A stretch of 64,000 nt of DNA from Nitrosarchaeum sp. (GCF_025699065.1 NZ_JAILWF010000005.1:1-64000), one strand, 5' to 3'; shown: positions 42,991 through 52,149, counted from the first letter of the stretch. Numbers and translations are program-made. Notes: generated by a model from the letters alone, not told the origin.

Positions 42991-43805
42991 GATAGATCAA
43001 ATAACGAATTCATCATATCTACTAGAGTTTCAGAATCGGACCACCATGCAAAAGTTTGTCTTGTTGCATGAGTTGCATTTCTCATAAAGATTAAAACCTC
43101 TTTTTTGTCATTAATGACAAAACACTTGTTATCGGAATCAAAGGTAATTGCTCGGATTTTTTTCTGATCTAATTCAGAGATAAACTCAGGAGTTTTACTT
43201 AATGGTGAGATGACCATTTCCATTTCAGATTTAGATTCATCAATCCAATCAAACACATCCGAATGATAGAATTGTAAAACGTCGGGAATACTTCCATAGA
43301 TTTTGATAGATTCAGTACTGGTTCCAACCATTTCTTTTATTTTGTTTATGATTGGGCCCATGCCATGAAGCAATTGCATCTTTTCAGATTTTGACTCGTC
43401 AGTCTCCACTACAAAAAATGGTACCTGTTTCCACAATTCTGAGAGAGATTCTTCTTTACCAGCCAAAGAGTCAACTCGTTGTTGTTCTTGTTTTACCAGG
43501 GTTTCAATTGCTTGTTTCATCTCCATTGCAGAATACTTGGTAGGATGTTCCATCTGAGCAATTACCAATCCCAAATTTTGGAGAGAGTTTACCAGGTGGT
43601 ATGTCTCAGTTCTAGGTAACTGAAGCGCTTTTGCTATTTCAGAAGCTGTTTTTGGACCATACTTACCTAGATAGATAAACACCTTACTTTGATTTGCAGT
43701 TAATCCAAAATTGATTAATTCATTCTTGATTTTCTCAAGAGTTATTTTATGTTGATACAGTTCAGTCTCAGACTCGTTATCAAAAAGAGTTAGTTCTGAA
43801 ATCAT
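42963..43805 (-). CDS. TrmB-family transcriptional regulator
   Basis: A 280-aa regulator. An N-terminal winged helix (FGLTANQSKVFIYLGKYGPK, ALQLPRTETYHLVNSLQNLG) is followed by a coiled linker and a TrmB/PLD-like sensor half (VGTSTESIKIYGSIPDVLQF to WWSDSETLVDMM). It is shorter than the 389-aa TrmB at 11041 and lacks that protein's extra C-terminal domain. Targets and ligand are unknown; the palindrome at 42323-42367 is one nearby candidate site. Confidence 0.8.
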   Translation of the reverse strand: MISELTLFDNESETELYQHKITLEKIKNELINFGLTANQSKVFIYLGKYGPKTASEIAKALQLPRTETYHLVNSLQNLGLVIAQMEHPTKYSAMEMKQAIETLVKQEQQRVDSLAGKEESLSELWKQVPFFVVETDESKSEKMQLLHGMGPIINKIKEMVGTSTESIKIYGSIPDVLQFYHSDVFDWIDESKSEMEMVISPLSKTPEFISELDQKKIRAITFDSDNKCFVINDKKEVLIFMRNATHATRQTFAWWSDSETLVDMMNSLFDLSWEKGETLY

Positions 43806-44003
43806 CTAGATTACGATTATCAGTATTGGATATAGGTAAAATGGAAATTTTTTACGCACATAGGATCCAATTTGGAAAATATCATCAAATCATCATACTG
43901 TAAAAACATCATTATTTGCAGATACTATTTTTTATTACCCACACAAGTTGTTGATTTTGCAAAAACATTAGTATTATAACCAAGAAATTTCATTTATCAG
44001 GAC

Positions 44004-44426
44004 ATGATAAAGATAGGCATCATACATTTTGTGTTAATAGTATTAGTAGCAACAGGGTTTGGATATACATCAAATGCTACTGCCACAGACACATCTGAAG
44101 ATATAACAATTACACAAATTAATGACGAAATCAGTCTCCAAAAGACAATTTCAACAATGCGTATACCTGAAGACAAATCACTCTCATGGGGAAAAGTAAA
44201 GGGGGATGCTTCTGACTATGTTGAGAGATATCCAGTAATAATTCAATTTTTCAAAGGAGATGAACCAGTACATGTAGCTCAGGTTAAAGTCAAGGGGGAT
44301 GGTTCCTATGAATACAAATTCAAAATAAGAAATACTGATCAAAACACTGGTAAAATAATAGATATTTTTGAAGGAGAATACACTGTAAAGATATTCAAAG
44401 TTATTCCCACCAAATCACAAATTTAG
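44004..44426 (+). CDS. Exported hypothetical protein, 140 aa
   Basis: The signal peptide IGIIHFVLIVLVATGFGYTS is followed by a beta-rich domain (YPVIIQFFKGDEPVHVAQVK, SYEYKFKIR, YTVKIFKV), like an immunoglobulin-type surface module seen in thaumarchaeal envelope proteins. Function is unknown. It is the first gene in the direction of ppa, with a 48-bp gap. Confidence 0.65.
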   Translation: MIKIGIIHFVLIVLVATGFGYTSNATATDTSEDITITQINDEISLQKTISTMRIPEDKSLSWGKVKGDASDYVERYPVIIQFFKGDEPVHVAQVKVKGDGSYEYKFKIRNTDQNTGKIIDIFEGEYTVKIFKVIPTKSQI

Positions 44427-44474
44427 AAAGTCATAGAATTCATATACAGTTCAAAGAGTTTTAAGAATTAGAAT

Positions 44475-45014
44475 ATGAGTAAAAATTTTTGGCATGATAT
44501 AGAATCAGGAGTAGACATTCCAGAGATTGTTAATGTCATAGTTGAGATTCCAAAAGGATCCATGAACAAATATGAATACGATAAAAAACACAACATGATA
44601 AAACTAGACCGAGTATTATTTTCACCATTTCATTATCCAGGAGATTACGGTTTAATTCCTCAAACACTTTCAGAAGATGGCGACCCACTTGACGCCCTTG
44701 TATTGGTAACAAATCCAACATACCCAGGAATTCTAATCGAGGCAAGACCGATTGGATTGTTACAAATGAAAGATGATGGAAATCCAGATGACAAAATTAT
44801 CTGTGTTTCAACAAATGATCCAAGGTATCTTCATACGGTAGACATTACAGATGTAGAAGATCATTTCCGCTCAGAGATTGGGCATTTTTTCCAGGTCTAC
44901 AAAGATTTGGAAGGGAAAAAAGTTGAGATATTAGGTTGGAAAGGAGCTATAGAAGCAAAAGAGATCATCGTGGAATCAATCAAAAGATACAAAGAGACTT
45001 TAAAAAAATATTGA
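44475..45014 (+). CDS. ppa: Inorganic pyrophosphatase (family I)
   Basis: A 179-aa soluble pyrophosphatase that hydrolyses PPi and so pulls biosynthetic reactions. Metal and substrate residues are in VEIPKGSMNKYEYDKKHNMI, the signature DGDPLDALVLV, and the later DDGNPDDKIICV. It has the normal length for a hexameric archaeal enzyme. Confidence 0.94.
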   Translation: MSKNFWHDIESGVDIPEIVNVIVEIPKGSMNKYEYDKKHNMIKLDRVLFSPFHYPGDYGLIPQTLSEDGDPLDALVLVTNPTYPGILIEARPIGLLQMKDDGNPDDKIICVSTNDPRYLHTVDITDVEDHFRSEIGHFFQVYKDLEGKKVEILGWKGAIEAKEIIVESIKRYKETLKKY

Positions 45015-45061
45015 AAATTAAGATATGCGTATTTGTTTTAACAAATACTGTATTTTAATGA

Positions 45062-45139
45062 CTATTCGTCATCTAGAATTATCCAAGATAATCCCATTAT
45101 AGATTCCCAAGCAGGTGGGGTATCAGTATTATTTGTCAT
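45062..45139 (-). CDS. Possible mini-ORF, 25 aa
   Basis: ATG 45139 to TAG encodes MTNNTDTPPAWESIMGLSWI plus a short acidic end. It lies 100 nt downstream of hairpin element B on the same strand. Its composition looks protein-like but the length gives no statistical support. Confidence 0.25.
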   Translation of the reverse strand: MTNNTDTPPAWESIMGLSWIILDDE

Positions 45140-45239
45140 ACAATACAATTACAAAATTTGCTTAAAACACTCGCGTATGAATCATACATAGAAATCATCA
45201 GCACGCCCTAAATACTAATTTTGAAAATTAATATCAATT

Positions 45240-45282
45240 GGAACTCTCACCAAGTACCCAATCGGTTTTGGTCTTAAGTTCC
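45240..45282 (-). ncRNA. Candidate structured RNA or hairpin element, copy B
   Basis: On the minus strand: GGAACT (45282-45277), TAAG, ACCAA, a 14-nt loop, TTGGT, GAG, AGTTCC (45245-45240). All six outer pairs are Watson-Crick, and one more pair extends it to 45239/45283. It matches element A at 15956-15997 in the internal loop, inner stem and loop edges. A TATA-like TTAAAATATT lies about 25-30 nt upstream on the minus strand. The rest of the 311-bp gap holds only the 25-aa ORF. Confidence 0.45.
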
Positions 45283-45330
45283 AGTTAAAAATTTCTTTGA
45301 ATATTTTAATTTTTAGGCATACAGCATGCA

Positions 45331-45340
45331 TTTTTTAATA
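45331..45340 (+). promoter_or_regulatory. TATA box of pepF
   Basis: TTTTTTAATA is centred 26 nt before ATG 45362 and supports this start over the in-frame ATG at 45326. Confidence 0.45.
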
Positions 45341-45361
45341 GATGTAAAATATGATTATCAT

Positions 45362-47134
45362 ATGTCAGAGTACAAACTGGAGAGATGGGATCTTTCAGAA
45401 CTTACAAAGGATCCAAAGAGTCCAGAATTTCAAAAACAAATTAAAGAATTAGAGGAAATGGCAAAGAGATTTGAAAAAATAAAATTAAAACTAGACCCTA
45501 AAATGTCATCAAAAAAATTTATTGATATACTACATGAAGTAGAAGAAATTTCTGAAAAAATGAGCAAAATTGGAGGATATGCGTCATTACAATACTCTGC
45601 AGATACACAGTCAGATGAAGCAACCTCACTAATTACTAGAATGTCAAAATTAGGTTCAGAAATTTCAAATAAAATTTTGTTTTTTGATTTATGGTGGAAA
45701 ACTCAGGTTGATGATAAAAATGCAAAAAGACTGATTAAAGATTCAGGCGAACTTTCAGAATATCTCAATCATAAAAGACTATTTGCAAAATATGCTTTAT
45801 CGGAACCAGAAGAAAAGATCATCAATACTTTAGATGTTACAGGAATTTCTGCCCTTGTCAAACTGTATGATAAAATGACTAGCGCATATGTGTACAAAAT
45901 GAAAGTAGGTGGAAAAACAAAAAAGATGACACGTGAAGAGATTACAAATTACATTAGAAGTACAAATGCAAAAGTTAGAGAGACTGCATACAAGACAATT
46001 TTAACAAAATATACTGAAAACAAGGGAGTAAATGGAGAGATATATCAGAACATTGTTTTGAATTGGAAAGATGAAGGAATCGAAATTCGAGGGTACAAAT
46101 CGCCAATCTCTATGAGAAATATTGGAAACGATGTAGATGATAAAACAATAGAGTCGCTTCTAACGGTATGTAGAAAAAATTCTCCTGTATTTCAAAAATT
46201 CTTTTTACAAAAAGCAAAAATGCTAAAAATGAAAAAATTACGCAGGTATGATCTGTATGCTCCTGTAGCAACCCACATGAAAGAGAAAAATTATCAATAT
46301 GATAAATCAGTAAAAATTGTTTTAGAGTCACTGGGAAGATTTAGCCCTAAACTAGAAGGGTTTGCAAGAAAAGTCTTTGATGAAAAACATGTTGATTCAT
46401 CCATAAGACCTGGAAAAAGAGACGGTGCATTTTGCAGCACATTAACTCCAAAGATTACACCATACGTTTTAGTTAATTTTACTGGAAAAACTAGAGACGT
46501 TTTCACACTAGCTCATGAATTAGGCCATGCCGTTCACAGTCAAGCAGCTCAAGATAGATCAATTCTTGTTCAAGATGCCCCGTTACCTCTAGCTGAAACT
46601 GCATCCACGTTTTCGGAATTATTACTATATGATAATTTATCAAATAAAGTAACAAACGATGAGAAAAAAATAATGCTAGCTGAAAAAATTGACGACCTAT
46701 ATGCAACAATTATGCGTCAAGCATTTTTTACTATTTTTGAAGTATCAGCACATGAGCAAATTGGAAAAGGAACCATAGTGGATGAGATTTCAAAGACATA
46801 TCTTCAAAATCTAAAAGAGCAGTTTGGAAATGCAGTTGTCATCTCAGATGATTTTGCAATAGAGTGGAGTTGCATACCTCATTTTTACCACACACCATTT
46901 TATTGCTATGCATATTCATTTGGAAATTTACTTGCATTGGCATTATTTCAAAGATATAAAAAAGAAGGAAATAGTTTCGTTCCATCATATATCGATATTC
47001 TTGCTGCAGGTGGTTCAAAGAAGCCAGAGAAATTGTTGGCAGAGCACGGATTTGACATAAGATCAGAGAAATTTTGGCAAGACGGATTTGATTATGTCCA
47101 AAGCCAAGTAAAAGCACTTTCAGCATTAAATTAG
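45362..47134 (+). CDS. pepF: M3-family oligoendopeptidase F
   Basis: A ~590-aa zinc metallopeptidase that cuts oligopeptides in the cytoplasm. The zinc site is HELGHAVHSQAA with the third ligand Glu in PLAETASTFSELLLYD. The N-terminal helical domain (YKLERWDLSELTKDPKSPEF) and the C-terminal HFYHTPFYCYAYSFGNLLAL are typical of PepF. No signal peptide is present. Confidence 0.92.
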   Translation: MSEYKLERWDLSELTKDPKSPEFQKQIKELEEMAKRFEKIKLKLDPKMSSKKFIDILHEVEEISEKMSKIGGYASLQYSADTQSDEATSLITRMSKLGSEISNKILFFDLWWKTQVDDKNAKRLIKDSGELSEYLNHKRLFAKYALSEPEEKIINTLDVTGISALVKLYDKMTSAYVYKMKVGGKTKKMTREEITNYIRSTNAKVRETAYKTILTKYTENKGVNGEIYQNIVLNWKDEGIEIRGYKSPISMRNIGNDVDDKTIESLLTVCRKNSPVFQKFFLQKAKMLKMKKLRRYDLYAPVATHMKEKNYQYDKSVKIVLESLGRFSPKLEGFARKVFDEKHVDSSIRPGKRDGAFCSTLTPKITPYVLVNFTGKTRDVFTLAHELGHAVHSQAAQDRSILVQDAPLPLAETASTFSELLLYDNLSNKVTNDEKKIMLAEKIDDLYATIMRQAFFTIFEVSAHEQIGKGTIVDEISKTYLQNLKEQFGNAVVISDDFAIEWSCIPHFYHTPFYCYAYSFGNLLALALFQRYKKEGNSFVPSYIDILAAGGSKKPEKLLAEHGFDIRSEKFWQDGFDYVQSQVKALSALN

Positions 47135-47146
47135 ATTTTTAATAAT

Positions 47147-47187
47147 GGGGCTGGCAGCCCAACGCATGGACTGCCAGCTTGTTCCCC
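47147..47187. other. GC-rich hairpin between convergent genes
   Basis: GCTGGCAG (47150-47157) and CTGCCAGC (47171-47178) form a perfect 8-bp stem with a 13-nt loop. GGG (47147-47149) can extend it by pairing with the CCCC at 47184-47187 across a 3' bulge. It is strikingly GC-rich for this genome and has no T-tract on the plus strand. Confidence 0.5.
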
Positions 47188-47247
47188 GAACGGTTTGAAT
47201 TCGATGTCAATTTGAAGTTTAAAATTATCTGATTTAAATGTTTGAAA

Positions 47248-47823
47248 CTATCCCCAGTCTATTTTTCTTGATTTTAGTTTTCGAATAGAGCCAGCCAAAA
47301 TCCCAATAGTAATCCCAATATGATAAAGAAAGTACAAAAAGACTTCAAAAGTACTTGGCGTTAGATCAGTAAATCTACTAAGACCGGTTAATAGTAAAAT
47401 AAGCAAGCTAAAAAACAAAACAAAAATTTTGGTGGCTCCATGGATAGGTGCAAATTTCATCAATACAAAACTCATAACAGTTACAGATATGGCAAGAACT
47501 GCCAAGAATCCAACATTCAATCCAAATACAAGAAAAATTAGAGAGGTTATCTCTCCAAGATTATTTGCCTGAAAAATGCTAGAGATGTCAATTTTTTCAG
47601 TGGATGCAAACCTAGGAACACTCAAGATGGCATTTGCAAGAAACAAGAAAAATAAAGAGACAGAAACGGTCTTTACATGATTTTGGAGACGCGGAAATCG
47701 TAAGAGAATTGCTTTTCCCAAAATAATTCCTTGAAAAACCCCAATCCCAAACGCACTTACTATTGCAGCTATTGAAAATATAGGATTTTGAAAAACTTCA
47801 ACTAAGTATGGAGCTAGGACCAC
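47248..47823 (-). CDS. Integral membrane protein, 191 aa
   Basis: Six hydrophobic segments are visible (e.g. IFSIAAIVSAFGIGVFQGII; VSLFFLFLANAILSV; IFVLFFSLLILLLTGLS). No transporter or enzyme motif is recognised. The C-terminus is basic (RKLKSRKIDWG), probably cytoplasmic. It stands alone between convergent pepF and the divergent exported protein gene. Confidence 0.7.
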   Translation of the reverse strand: MVLAPYLVEVFQNPIFSIAAIVSAFGIGVFQGIILGKAILLRFPRLQNHVKTVSVSLFFLFLANAILSVPRFASTEKIDISSIFQANNLGEITSLIFLVFGLNVGFLAVLAISVTVMSFVLMKFAPIHGATKIFVLFFSLLILLLTGLSRFTDLTPSTFEVFLYFLYHIGITIGILAGSIRKLKSRKIDWG

Positions 47824-47967
47824 ATCTAAAAAATAATTTAAATTACAATATTAGGTACCAGATAGAGAGTTTTAGTAAAATTAGCAAAAAAATTTCATCA
47901 AAGATCAAAGGTGTGATGAATAAAAAGAGAGTAAATTTAATAATTTCATTATAAAAAAGTCAAACCT

Positions 47968-49122
47968 ATGCAGAAGATCTTGATTTTGTTTGGATTGATA
48001 GGTATACTAATTGGGATGACCGGTCATGCATATTCCCAAGAAACTAGTCTTGCTACATTTCAAGAGACGGCACAGATAATTATTGATAAGAGTATATCTC
48101 AAAATGTTACAGCCTCAATTGCCTTACAAAGTACAAGTATTCAAGAGATAAAAATCCCAGCAGAATTGGAGCAAAAGATCAGAGAAGATAGAAGAATTAC
48201 AGCAATAGTAGTAACAAATGAGAATCATTGTATTTTAGGAGTTTTTGACAAATCATGTATTATCATAAACGTTGCAAGAAACCCAGAAGACAAAGGCATT
48301 TTAGCAATACAAAATACTACAAAAAGAGTTGCATCGTTATTTATCGATGATGTGAATAAGGCATTAGATACAGAAGCAAAATTTCATTCAGTATTCATTC
48401 AAAGTGGAGATGAAACAAGTAAGGCTTTAGAAACATCTGGGTCTATTTCAGGCAAAGGGACTGTATCGGCAGTGTATACAATGCCTATGGAAGATACTGC
48501 TTCAATGTATGAAAAAATCTCAGCAATGCTTCTTCCACGAGAGATTAGAGATAGAGGGGGATTTTATGATATAGCAAAGAATCTATCAAAAGAAGAAAAT
48601 GCAAAGGTAACATTCTCCATAATACCAATAGAAAGTAAATCATTATTACAATTAAAATTATCAGTGGATTATCCAAATACTGCCTCATCAATAAATCAAA
48701 TCAGTCCATTAGAATTGTTGAAAACAAATGAATTGAAAAGATCAGAATACTTTGCATCAGGATTTTATCCATTAAATTCAATATTACAAGTAGTAATACT
48801 ATCACCAGAATCAACTAACGTATCAGACGTAAGAGGAAATATCGTACCTTCACAATTAGTCGATGGTGAAAAAATTCCTACTGAAATTACAAAAGAAGGA
48901 TGGATTTTTGATCCTGAACAAGGAAAGAGAATTCAAGGGAAATTTATTTTTGGGGAAAGAAAATCAATTGATAAAGATGAATTAATATTTTCATTAGGAG
49001 GTAGTCAGTTATCTACGCCTAAAATTGAAACATCATTTGATGAATCAATTGTAATTGTAATAATAATTTCAGTTATTGCAATTGGTGCTGCAATATATTA
49101 TCTTAAAGGGTATAGAAAGTAA
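47968..49122 (+). CDS. Exported, C-terminally membrane-anchored protein, 384 aa
   Basis: The N-terminal signal peptide (ILILFGLIGILIGMTGHAYS) is followed by a long extracellular domain of unknown family and a single C-terminal transmembrane helix (IVIVIIISVIAIGAAIYYLK) with a short basic cytoplasmic end. This is the layout of a surface protein anchored by its C-terminus. Two nearby cysteines (NHCILGVFDKSC) may form a disulfide. It is convergent with the arginine decarboxylase gene, and the two abut. Confidence 0.7.
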   Translation: MQKILILFGLIGILIGMTGHAYSQETSLATFQETAQIIIDKSISQNVTASIALQSTSIQEIKIPAELEQKIREDRRITAIVVTNENHCILGVFDKSCIIINVARNPEDKGILAIQNTTKRVASLFIDDVNKALDTEAKFHSVFIQSGDETSKALETSGSISGKGTVSAVYTMPMEDTASMYEKISAMLLPREIRDRGGFYDIAKNLSKEENAKVTFSIIPIESKSLLQLKLSVDYPNTASSINQISPLELLKTNELKRSEYFASGFYPLNSILQVVILSPESTNVSDVRGNIVPSQLVDGEKIPTEITKEGWIFDPEQGKRIQGKFIFGERKSIDKDELIFSLGGSQLSTPKIETSFDESIVIVIIISVIAIGAAIYYLKGYRK

Positions 49123-49674
49123 TCACACTAGTAAAACAGCAGCTGCAAAGACAGTAGTCCATTTTCCATCTTTATCGCCTTTTGTTGATTGAGTAACATT
49201 TTGTGTTTTGTAAATTTGACCAGAGATAGTCCATTGTTGTCTTTTTTCATCCCAGCTTTTATCAATATCAAATGGAATTCCAAGTGAAGATGCAAGCATT
49301 TGTGCTGCAATATCTTCAGCATAGTCACCTGACTGTTGTTCATTTTGACCAAATGATTCGTATTCAGAAAGATATCCATAACGATTAGTATCTTTAGGTC
49401 TGGCAATACCGACTGAAGCAGAACACAGTCTTTGTGGTTCATTTGTTTGATTTTTAGAATAAATTGTAAACAAGATTTGTCCAGGTTTAATTTGCTTAAG
49501 ACCTTCATTTCTAGATATTAATTTTGCATTTGGCGGGAATATACTAGAAATCAAAACCAGATTTGTACCAGCAATACCAGCATCCCTTAGTGCATACTCA
49601 AAACTTGTCAATCGGTCTTCATGAACGCCTTTACCTTTTGTAAGAAATAATTTCTTTGCAACTAAATCTAGCAA
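49123..49674 (-). CDS. pdaD: Pyruvoyl-dependent arginine decarboxylase
   Basis: A 183-aa proenzyme that makes agmatine for polyamine synthesis. The self-cleavage site is the Ser-Ser in NLVLISSIFPPNA; cleavage makes the pyruvoyl group on the second Ser. KGKGVHEDRLTSFEYALRDA at the start and CSASVGIARPKD are family hallmarks. Thaumarchaea need agmatine also for tRNA-Ile modification. Confidence 0.9.
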   Translation of the reverse strand: MLDLVAKKLFLTKGKGVHEDRLTSFEYALRDAGIAGTNLVLISSIFPPNAKLISRNEGLKQIKPGQILFTIYSKNQTNEPQRLCSASVGIARPKDTNRYGYLSEYESFGQNEQQSGDYAEDIAAQMLASSLGIPFDIDKSWDEKRQQWTISGQIYKTQNVTQSTKGDKDGKWTTVFAAAVLLV

Positions 49675-49972
49675 TTCTTTTTTGATGAAACAGTTTTATT
49701 ATTTATACTTTGATTGAAAAATCTAAAAACAGGTTTTAAAAAATATCAATTGGTCGTATCACCACATCAAAATGTTTCAAGATGTTTTCTCATTTACAAA
49801 ATCGTTCTATAGAAATTTACCATATTTGTGAAAAAATGAGATGATTTTAAGATGTTATTGTACCTAGAGCGAATTAGCATAACGGAATAAAACACAGCCA
49901 AGATTATCATTTAAAGGCATCCTAGTGATTGATGAGTTAGATTTTTTACACAATATAAGAGCAATTTGAATT
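49675..49972. other. Intergenic region, 298 bp, no feature found
   Basis: It separates the divergent pdaD and CPBP genes and should hold both promoters. I see no coding frame, tRNA, strong hairpin or repeat. Confidence 0.4.
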
Positions 49973-50521
49973 ATGCTAGAGGATTTTTTTCAATCAGATT
50001 CATTTGTGATTGGATATTACATTCTAACTGTAGGGGCATCATTACTTCTCATCAAAGAGACTAGGAAAAGAATCACAGATCTAAAAATAGGAATTGGTTC
50101 AATAAAATATGCGCCAATTCCATTTGGAATTTTATTTGCATATATCGTTTTTGCGCATGATTTTGTTGAGACCATACCAATTCTAAATTGGAGTTGGTTA
50201 GGGTACAACATTGCGTTTGGCCCATTTGCAGACCAAGGGTTTTGGGGAATAGTACCGTTTATCCCATTATTAGTGTACATGTTTATTCACATCAACTATG
50301 TCGAAGAATTGTATTTTAGAAAATCAAAGAAGATGGTAGTAGTTTGGGCATTGATCCATATTGCTATGGGAATTAAAGTACACATGGCACTGTTACTTTT
50401 GCCAATAGGATTTTTGTTCAAATATATTTATGATAAAAAGGGAATTAATCATTCGTTTGCAATGCACTTTGCAACAAATATTCTAGTTATTATCGCGCTT
50501 TTTCTTTCTTTTGTTATCTGA
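49973..50521 (+). CDS. CPBP-family intramembrane protease
   Basis: A 182-aa membrane protein with about five hydrophobic segments. The CPBP (Abi) motifs can be read: EE with R in VEELYFRKS, His in WALIHIAMG, and HxxxN in MHFATN. These form the intramembrane metalloprotease site of the Rce1/CPBP clan, whose prokaryotic roles include protein processing and bacteriocin self-immunity. The substrate is unknown. The 3' end overlaps the convergent gene by 39 bp. Confidence 0.65.
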   Translation: MLEDFFQSDSFVIGYYILTVGASLLLIKETRKRITDLKIGIGSIKYAPIPFGILFAYIVFAHDFVETIPILNWSWLGYNIAFGPFADQGFWGIVPFIPLLVYMFIHINYVEELYFRKSKKMVVVWALIHIAMGIKVHMALLLLPIGFLFKYIYDKKGINHSFAMHFATNILVIIALFLSFVI

Positions 50522-50710
50522 TTGTGGTGTCTGATTAAGAAAGACCCAACCAAAAAATCCACCCAACGAGATATTGATGACACCCATAAATGTAATTAAT
50601 AATGAGGTATTTGGTGGTGCAACTTTCAGACCCACAACAATACCAACAATACCAGTTACAAAAAACATCATCATTAAGACTTTGAGTCGTAAAGGATTGA
50701 CATATTTCAT
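50483..50710 (-). CDS. Small membrane protein, 75 aa
   Basis: Two transmembrane helices (VLMMMFFVTGIVGIVVGLKV; LLITFMGVINISLGGFFGWV) and a strongly charged C-terminus (SDNKRKKKRDNN). The family is unknown. Its last 39 bp lie antisense to the CPBP gene end. Confidence 0.55.
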   Translation of the reverse strand: MKYVNPLRLKVLMMMFFVTGIVGIVVGLKVAPPNTSLLITFMGVINISLGGFFGWVFLNQTPQSDNKRKKKRDNN

Positions 50711-50860
50711 GGATAAATTATTGATTATTTGACACTATTATAATCTGATGTAATAGATCCATCAAATAATTTCAGAAGTTTTGCATAACTAAACTCATGA
50801 TACGTAGATTGAAGATATTCGGTAACACTTTAAAGATCCGAAATTTTTATTGGATTTTGT

Positions 50861-50935
50861 GCCAATATAGCTCAGCCTGGTTAGAGCATCAGATTTGTAA
50901 TCTGAGGGTCGTGGGTTCGGATCCCATTATTGGCT
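50861..50935 (+). tRNA. tRNA-Thr(TGT)
   Basis: Acceptor GCCAATA pairs with TATTGGC (50928-50934), discriminator T. The anticodon stem TCAGA/TCTGA encloses TTTGTAA, anticodon TGT for threonine. The T arm carries GGTTCGGATCC. There is no intron. T-rich tracts follow directly (CTTTTTAATTTTT), a likely terminator. Confidence 0.95.
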
Positions 50936-50948
50936 TTTTAATTTTTAT
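50935..50948 (+). terminator. T-rich terminator of tRNA-Thr
   Basis: Two T runs (TTTTT and ATTTTTA) directly follow the tRNA 3' end, as in intrinsic archaeal termination. Confidence 0.5.
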
Positions 50949-51000
50949 AAAAATAACTTCAAAAGAGTAAAAGAAAAAACGACGTTAAGCGTATTTCAGC

Positions 51001-51159
51001 CTAATATCTTCCTCTATTTTCAGATCTTGGTTTTCTATGTTTTGGTAAACATTCTTTGCAGAATACATCTCTACCTTCTATTGGTTGAAAAGGTACTTGG
51101 GATTCTTTTCCGCAATCAGAACATGTACATGGGTACATTTTTCGGTCATCTACTGACAT
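51001..51159 (-). CDS. CxxC-CxxC small zinc-finger protein, 52 aa
   Basis: MSVDDRKMYPCTCSDCGKES, then VPFQPIEGRDVFCKECLPKH and a basic end (RKPRSENRGRY). The spacing C-x2-C ... C-x2-C with PF-P-GR before the second pair is that of the widespread CxxC-x17-CxxC zinc-ribbon family. It is a likely nucleic-acid-binding protein. Confidence 0.75.
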   Translation of the reverse strand: MSVDDRKMYPCTCSDCGKESQVPFQPIEGRDVFCKECLPKHRKPRSENRGRY

Positions 51160-51248
51160 TGCTAGAGATACTTATGAGGGAATATAAGAACTGTTAGAAA
51201 GAAAAATAGGCAATACGAATAAGTATGTAACAATTGAAGCAAGCCTAA

Positions 51249-52043
51249 ATGGATTCAGATGTAGAATCAAATCACAGTGGGAAAAAAATAGTGAATAAAT
51301 CGGTTTTTAATATTTTAGTGGTTTCAATAATTGGAGTTAGTTTGATAGCTGCATTTTTTGCAGGTTCTTTTATTAGTTTAAAATCAGAGCAGGTAACAAA
51401 ATCGGAATTAAACAATGCAATAGCAAGTCTTGAAGCAAAAATTTCAAAAAATCAGATGCCAACACAACCAAACATACAGCCAATCAAGATATCTGCAGAT
51501 GACGACCCAGTCATTGGAAATCACGATGCACCGATTACCATAATAGAATTTTCAGATTTTCAGTGTCCATTTTGTGCTAGATTTCAAATTCAAACCCTAC
51601 CATTAATCTTAGAACAATATGTAGAAACAGGAAAAGTGAAATTTGTGTTTAGAGATTTCCCAATTCAATCCAGTCATCCTAATGCAATGCCAGCAGCTGT
51701 TGCATCAGAGTGTGCAGATGAGCAAAACAAATTTTGGCAGTATCATGATATGTTATTTGAAAACCAAGGAATTTGGAATAAGATGGATTTTACATCTGCA
51801 ATTACAACCTTTAAAGAATATGCAATAGAATTAGAGTTAAATCAAGAACAATTCAACGCTTGTCTTGATTCTGGCAAATATGTCAATGAGATCAACAATG
51901 ATCTAACAGATGGAAGAAATTATGAGATTACTGGAACACCTGGATTTTTCATTGGAAATGAAAAGTTGGGATTTGTAAAAGTAAATGGAGCCCAGCCCTT
52001 TGAGGTATTTCAAGGCATAATAGAGTCTCAGCTCAACTCTTGA
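51249..52043 (+). CDS. DsbA-like thiol oxidoreductase, membrane-anchored
   Basis: A 264-aa protein with one N-terminal helix (VFNILVVSIIGVSLIAAFFA) anchoring a thioredoxin-fold domain outside the cell. The active site is CPFC in FSDFQCPFCARFQIQ, and the cis-Pro loop is in ITGTPGFFIGN. A helical insert contains two more cysteines (SECADEQ; FNACLDSG). It probably forms or repairs disulfides in exported proteins such as cupredoxins (inference). Confidence 0.88.
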   Translation: MDSDVESNHSGKKIVNKSVFNILVVSIIGVSLIAAFFAGSFISLKSEQVTKSELNNAIASLEAKISKNQMPTQPNIQPIKISADDDPVIGNHDAPITIIEFSDFQCPFCARFQIQTLPLILEQYVETGKVKFVFRDFPIQSSHPNAMPAAVASECADEQNKFWQYHDMLFENQGIWNKMDFTSAITTFKEYAIELELNQEQFNACLDSGKYVNEINNDLTDGRNYEITGTPGFFIGNEKLGFVKVNGAQPFEVFQGIIESQLNS

Positions 52044-52149
52044 AAAATCAGAACAAGCGTTTATTAGACCTAAAAATGACTTTAATGTATCGGAATAATG
52101 ACGAGTGGGCAATGAGCTTTTTCGTCATTGCTTTAGAGAAGAAAACAAA

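Noticed and set aside
45326-45361. Longer PepF with start at 45326
   Set aside because: The added residues are hydrophobic and unlike PepF, and the TATA box at 45331-45340 lies inside them.
47147-47187. Box C/D or H/ACA sRNA at the GC-rich hairpin
   Set aside because: No adjacent C, D or ACA box in proper spacing.
49128-49508. Second frame within the pdaD region (126 aa)
   Set aside because: Same strand but another frame of arginine decarboxylase; Lys/Leu/His-rich shadow.
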